Below, in pieces: positions 5,208 to 7,301 of a DNA stretch of 7,301 nt. The stretch's first letter is position 1; each line of letters starts with the position of its first letter. The stretch comes from CAZPLZ01 sp964587525. GTDB taxonomy: Bacteria; Oederibacteriota; CAKKQC01. The stretch is from the NCBI GenBank assembly GCA_964587525.1, contig CAZPLZ010000165.1, forward strand, positions 1 through 7,301. The letters are read 5' to 3'. Below the pieces are notes generated by a model, which saw only the letters and a list, made by a program, of their open reading frames with translations, made no database searches and had not been told where the DNA came from. The position numbers were made by a program, and so were the translations under genes.

Positions 5208-7004
5208 ATGGTCGCCGCCGGAGCTGTCTTGTTCATTCCCGCCATGGTGGGGTTTTCCCAGGCCTTCTCCGAAAGCTTCCGGTACCCCAAGCTGTGGGTG
5301 GGGGAAGGCTTGGTCTTCCTGGCTTGGCTCGGGGCCTTGCTGGCTGGGCGAAAGCAACCCTTGGATCTATTTGATAAAGCCTGGGGAGTCACCGCATGTG
5401 CCGCTGCCGTGTCGCTGGTCAACTGCAGCCATTGGCTGACTGGTTTCTCGGAATTGATGCGCCTCGTGTCTTACGTCCTTTTGTTTTCACTTATCCGGCG
5501 TGTGTCTGGACCTTGGCGGTTACTGCCCTTGATCCTGCTGGCGGGAGCTGTGAACGCCGGCATCGCCTGCGCGCAAGCCGGAGGGTGGTGGCCGGAGTGG
5601 GGGGTGAGGCAGGAACGTCATGCGGTCTATGGGACCTTCGGCAACCCGAATTTCCTCGCTGAATACTTGGCTCCGATTATCATCCTGACGCTGGGCTGGA
5701 GCCTCGAGGCCGATCGGCGGTCCCGGTGGCTGGCTGGGGGAGGAATCATCGGCCTGCTGCTCGCTGCCCTCCTGCTCACCGTGAGCCGGTCCGCTTGGCT
5801 GGGACTGACCGTGGGTGGGGCGGTCTTTCTGGTGCTCGCGCTGCCCGCGTTGCGGATTCCCGGGTGGCGTATCCGGCTCGTTTCGATCTTCGTCGCACCC
5901 TTGCTTGTGACGATCACCCTCTGGAAGCCGCTCGTAACCCGGATGACGAGTTCGTTTGTCGCCGAGGATCCGGGAGTTACGACCCGCGTGTTCATGTGGA
6001 AAACCGCTGTCGCCCAATTTAAAGAACACCCATGGCTCGGCGTGAGTCCGGGGGGGTACAGCCTCAATTATCTTGAGTACGCGGCCCGCCTCCAGGAATC
6101 CGGTACGTCCCGGCCTGCTTATGCCGGTATCACCCAGGAGGCGCACAACGAGATGCTCCAATTGCTGGCAGAGCGCGGGCTGATTGGCGCGCTTGTCTGG
6201 CTGGCAGCTTTCATCTGGCTGTTGCGTCCTGCCGTGCAAGCGTTGCCGGGCTTAAGCGGCGCGGAACGAATACGGCACGCCACGGCGTTTGGCGCGCTCG
6301 CGGCGATCCTGGTCGAGTGCATGTTTGGATTTCCCATGCACATTTTTCCCGTGGCGGCTCTCTTCCTGTGGGCACTGGCCTGCCTAGCTCCACCCCCCTC
6401 ACCCTTACTCCCTCTCCCCCCTTCGGGGGGAGAGGGGAGAGCTGATGTGCTGGCTCAATGGCACCTTGGTTTTTCCCTCTCCCCCCTTTTGGGGGGAGAG
6501 GGGAGGGTGAGGGGGGTGTGCACCATCCTGCTATGTCTCCCGTTCCTCTTGTTGTTAGGCCGAACCATGGTGGCTGACAGTGCGCTGACGCTTGGGCGTG
6601 CCAAGCCAGCGGGAGAGAACCAGCTCCGCGCCGGACTGAAGTTGCTGCCTTCACATGGCGAATTGCGGTTCCGGCTCGGCCTGAATCTGCAGCGGCAGGG
6701 TCGTTTGAATGAATCGACAGAGGAGTTTAAGGCCGCACTTTCTGGATTCAAGGATCCTGATGTGTATTTCAATCTGGGGGTCATTGCGAAACGACAGCAG
6801 CGGTACGATGACGCGGTGCGGTGGTTCCAAGAGGGATTGCGGCGGTATCCCTATTTCAAGGCGCAAGCGTACGTGGATCTGGCAGAATCCCTGCTGGGGG
6901 CAGGCCGCCTGGACGAAGCCCGCGGCGCGGCGTTAAGAGCGCTGGCCATTGATCCTAGGCTTTCTGTTGCGCGGGAAATACTCGGGCGGGTCGATGCTCG
7001 TTGA
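5208..7004 (+). CDS. O-antigen ligase/polymerase (Wzy_C) membrane protein with C-terminal TPRs
   Basis: This is a polytopic inner-membrane protein of the WaaL/Wzy_C class, which transfers or polymerises lipid-linked glycans on the periplasmic side. It has 598 residues from ATG 5208 (611 if ATG 5169 is used). About a dozen hydrophobic segments fill residues 1-390. The family signatures are YGTFGNPNFLAEYLAPI (about 141-157) and the large-loop end EAHNEMLQLLAERGLIG (311-327), with the conserved His313. The motif HPWLGVSPGGY (274-284) lies just before. After a final hydrophobic segment (about 437-452) come three to four TPR-like helical repeats (about 474-597, with LRFRLGLNLQRQGRLNES, VYFNLGVIAKRQQRYDDAV and YVDLAESLLGAGRLDEA), likely for protein contacts. 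Residues about 395-437 are a Pro/Gly-rich linker encoded by a palindromic repeat. The gene is divergent from suf and has no glycan genes beside it, so the substrate (lipid A core, glycoprotein or other polymer) cannot be told. Confidence 0.85.
   Translation: MVAAGAVLFIPAMVGFSQAFSESFRYPKLWVGEGLVFLAWLGALLAGRKQPLDLFDKAWGVTACAAAVSLVNCSHWLTGFSELMRLVSYVLLFSLIRRVSGPWRLLPLILLAGAVNAGIACAQAGGWWPEWGVRQERHAVYGTFGNPNFLAEYLAPIIILTLGWSLEADRRSRWLAGGGIIGLLLAALLLTVSRSAWLGLTVGGAVFLVLALPALRIPGWRIRLVSIFVAPLLVTITLWKPLVTRMTSSFVAEDPGVTTRVFMWKTAVAQFKEHPWLGVSPGGYSLNYLEYAARLQESGTSRPAYAGITQEAHNEMLQLLAERGLIGALVWLAAFIWLLRPAVQALPGLSGAERIRHATAFGALAAILVECMFGFPMHIFPVAALFLWALACLAPPPSPLLPLPPSGGEGRADVLAQWHLGFSLSPLLGGEGRVRGVCTILLCLPFLLLLGRTMVADSALTLGRAKPAGENQLRAGLKLLPSHGELRFRLGLNLQRQGRLNESTEEFKAALSGFKDPDVYFNLGVIAKRQQRYDDAVRWFQEGLRRYPYFKAQAYVDLAESLLGAGRLDEARGAALRALAIDPRLSVAREILGRVDAR
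6391..6518. repeat. 128-bp structured palindromic repeat inside the ligase reading frame
   Basis: Perfect 15-bp terminal inverted repeats (6391-6405 and 6504-6518, CACCCCCCTCACCCT) bound the element. Inside are two hairpins with identical 12-bp stems, CCCTCTCCCCCC with GGGGGGAGAGGG. The first is at 6410-6421/6425-6436 with a TTC loop; the second is at 6475-6486/6491-6502 with a TTTT loop. It resembles the C/G-rich dispersed intergenic palindromes known from many GC-rich genomes. It has no coding capacity for a transposase and no clear target duplication. It keeps the host frame open and encodes two similar peptides, PLPPSGGEGR and LSPLLGGEGR. Confidence 0.8.
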
Positions 7005-7024
7005 TGCCAGTAAGTCTTGATAAC

Positions 7025-7301
7025 TTATTTCACGCCTCGCGCTTCCTGACTGGTTGACTTTCCGGATTGCGACTCCGCTTGTGCTTCCACCTTCTTTTTT
7101 CCCCATCCCCATAGCCAATGTTTTCGGCGGGAGGACGCCGGGGGATCCGCTTTAACGTTCCCAGACGTTTGAGCCTGTGCGGGTCGGTGCGTGACGCCGT
7201 ACACGAGGGAGACGCGGTGGCTGCTAGTCAGATCTCCAAAGGGCTGATAAGCGTAGTCCAAGCCCAGGAGGCCGAGCCGTAGCCCCAGGCCTCCCGTCAG
7301 T
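7025..7301 (-). CDS. C-terminal part of a probable outer-membrane beta-barrel protein (PorV/UPF0164-like), 5' end outside
   Basis: The frame is open from the window edge to TAA at 7027-7025, giving about 91 residues of a longer protein. A TTG at 7261 is in frame but is not a credible start, because good coding sequence continues upstream of it. The visible part begins with alternating beta-strand-like sequence, LTGGLGLRLGLLGLDYAYQP, then FGDLTSSHRVSLVYGV. This resembles the last strands of the PorV/PorQ and UPF0164 barrel families (DYAxxPFGDLxxxHRxSL). The barrel-like part is followed by about 55 residues of hydrophilic, Lys/Ser/Gln-rich sequence with WLWGWGKKK. A C-terminal extension beyond the last strand is unusual for such barrels. 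The gene converges on the ligase gene with 20 bases between stops. The assignment rests on a short stretch; another barrel family is possible. Confidence 0.5.
   Translation of the reverse strand, partial: LTGGLGLRLGLLGLDYAYQPFGDLTSSHRVSLVYGVTHRPAQAQTSGNVKADPPASSRRKHWLWGWGKKKVEAQAESQSGKSTSQEARGVK

Noticed and set aside
5520..6239. 239-codon minus-strand open frame
   Set aside because: Antisense to the ligase membrane domain; Pro/Arg/Gln-rich low-complexity translation typical of a shadow.
6410..6436. First GC-rich hairpin as an intrinsic terminator
   Set aside because: No U-rich tract follows, the reading frame continues through it into a good TPR domain, and it recurs as part of a larger repeat.
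7005..7030. Bidirectional terminator between the convergent genes
   Set aside because: Only a weak TAAGT/ACTTA inverted repeat without a GC-rich stem or T-run; not enough to call.

Overview
The window holds most of an iron-sulfur cluster (SUF) assembly operon on the minus strand. Divergent from it, on the plus strand, is a polytopic membrane protein of the O-antigen ligase (Wzy_C) type with TPR repeats. At the right edge is the 3' end of a minus-strand gene that looks like an outer-membrane beta-barrel protein. The DNA is GC-rich and densely coded. The O-polysaccharide ligase/polymerase and the likely beta-barrel point to a diderm bacterium. The combination of a rrf2-sufCBD-Rieske-sufS operon, a TPR-fused ligase and a PorV/UPF0164-like barrel recalls poorly cultured phyla such as NC10 (Methylomirabilota), Nitrospirota or Omnitrophota. 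That placement is a weak inference from gene style, not a demonstrated taxonomy.

Right to left on the minus strand the operon reads: Rrf2/IscR-type regulator (5051-4509), sufC ATPase (4512-3721), sufB scaffold (3715-2285), sufD (2288-1125), a small Rieske-type ferredoxin (1124-804), and sufS cysteine desulfurase (807 to beyond base 1; catalytic Lys present, active-site Cys region outside the window). Junctions are extremely tight: ATGA or GTGA overlaps, a zero-base junction, or a Shine-Dalgarno laid over the previous stop codon. The whole set is therefore probably one translationally coupled transcript. A near-consensus sigma70 promoter (TTGACT, 17 bp, GATAAT) precedes the regulator. A perfect 8-bp inverted repeat (GACTGATT / AATCAGTC) overlaps both promoter hexamers, which is a good candidate operator for autoregulation by the Rrf2 protein. 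Functionally, SufS would supply sulfur, SufBC2D would be the ATP-driven scaffold, the Rieske protein is a possible electron-transfer partner, and the regulator would sense cluster status.

The plus-strand ligase gene (5208-7004, possibly from 5169) carries within its reading frame a 128-bp structured repeat (6391-6518). The repeat has perfect 15-bp terminal inverted repeats enclosing two hairpins with identical 12-bp GC-rich stems. It is translated as a Pro/Gly-rich linker between the membrane domain and the last hydrophobic segment plus TPRs. A shorter, degenerate sequence of similar style lies inside sufD (about 2104-2136), also at a variable loop of the protein. These translated palindromic elements are the most unusual thing in the window. 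I saw no tRNA, rRNA, CRISPR array, transposase or phage gene, and no gene-free stretch longer than about 160 bases.
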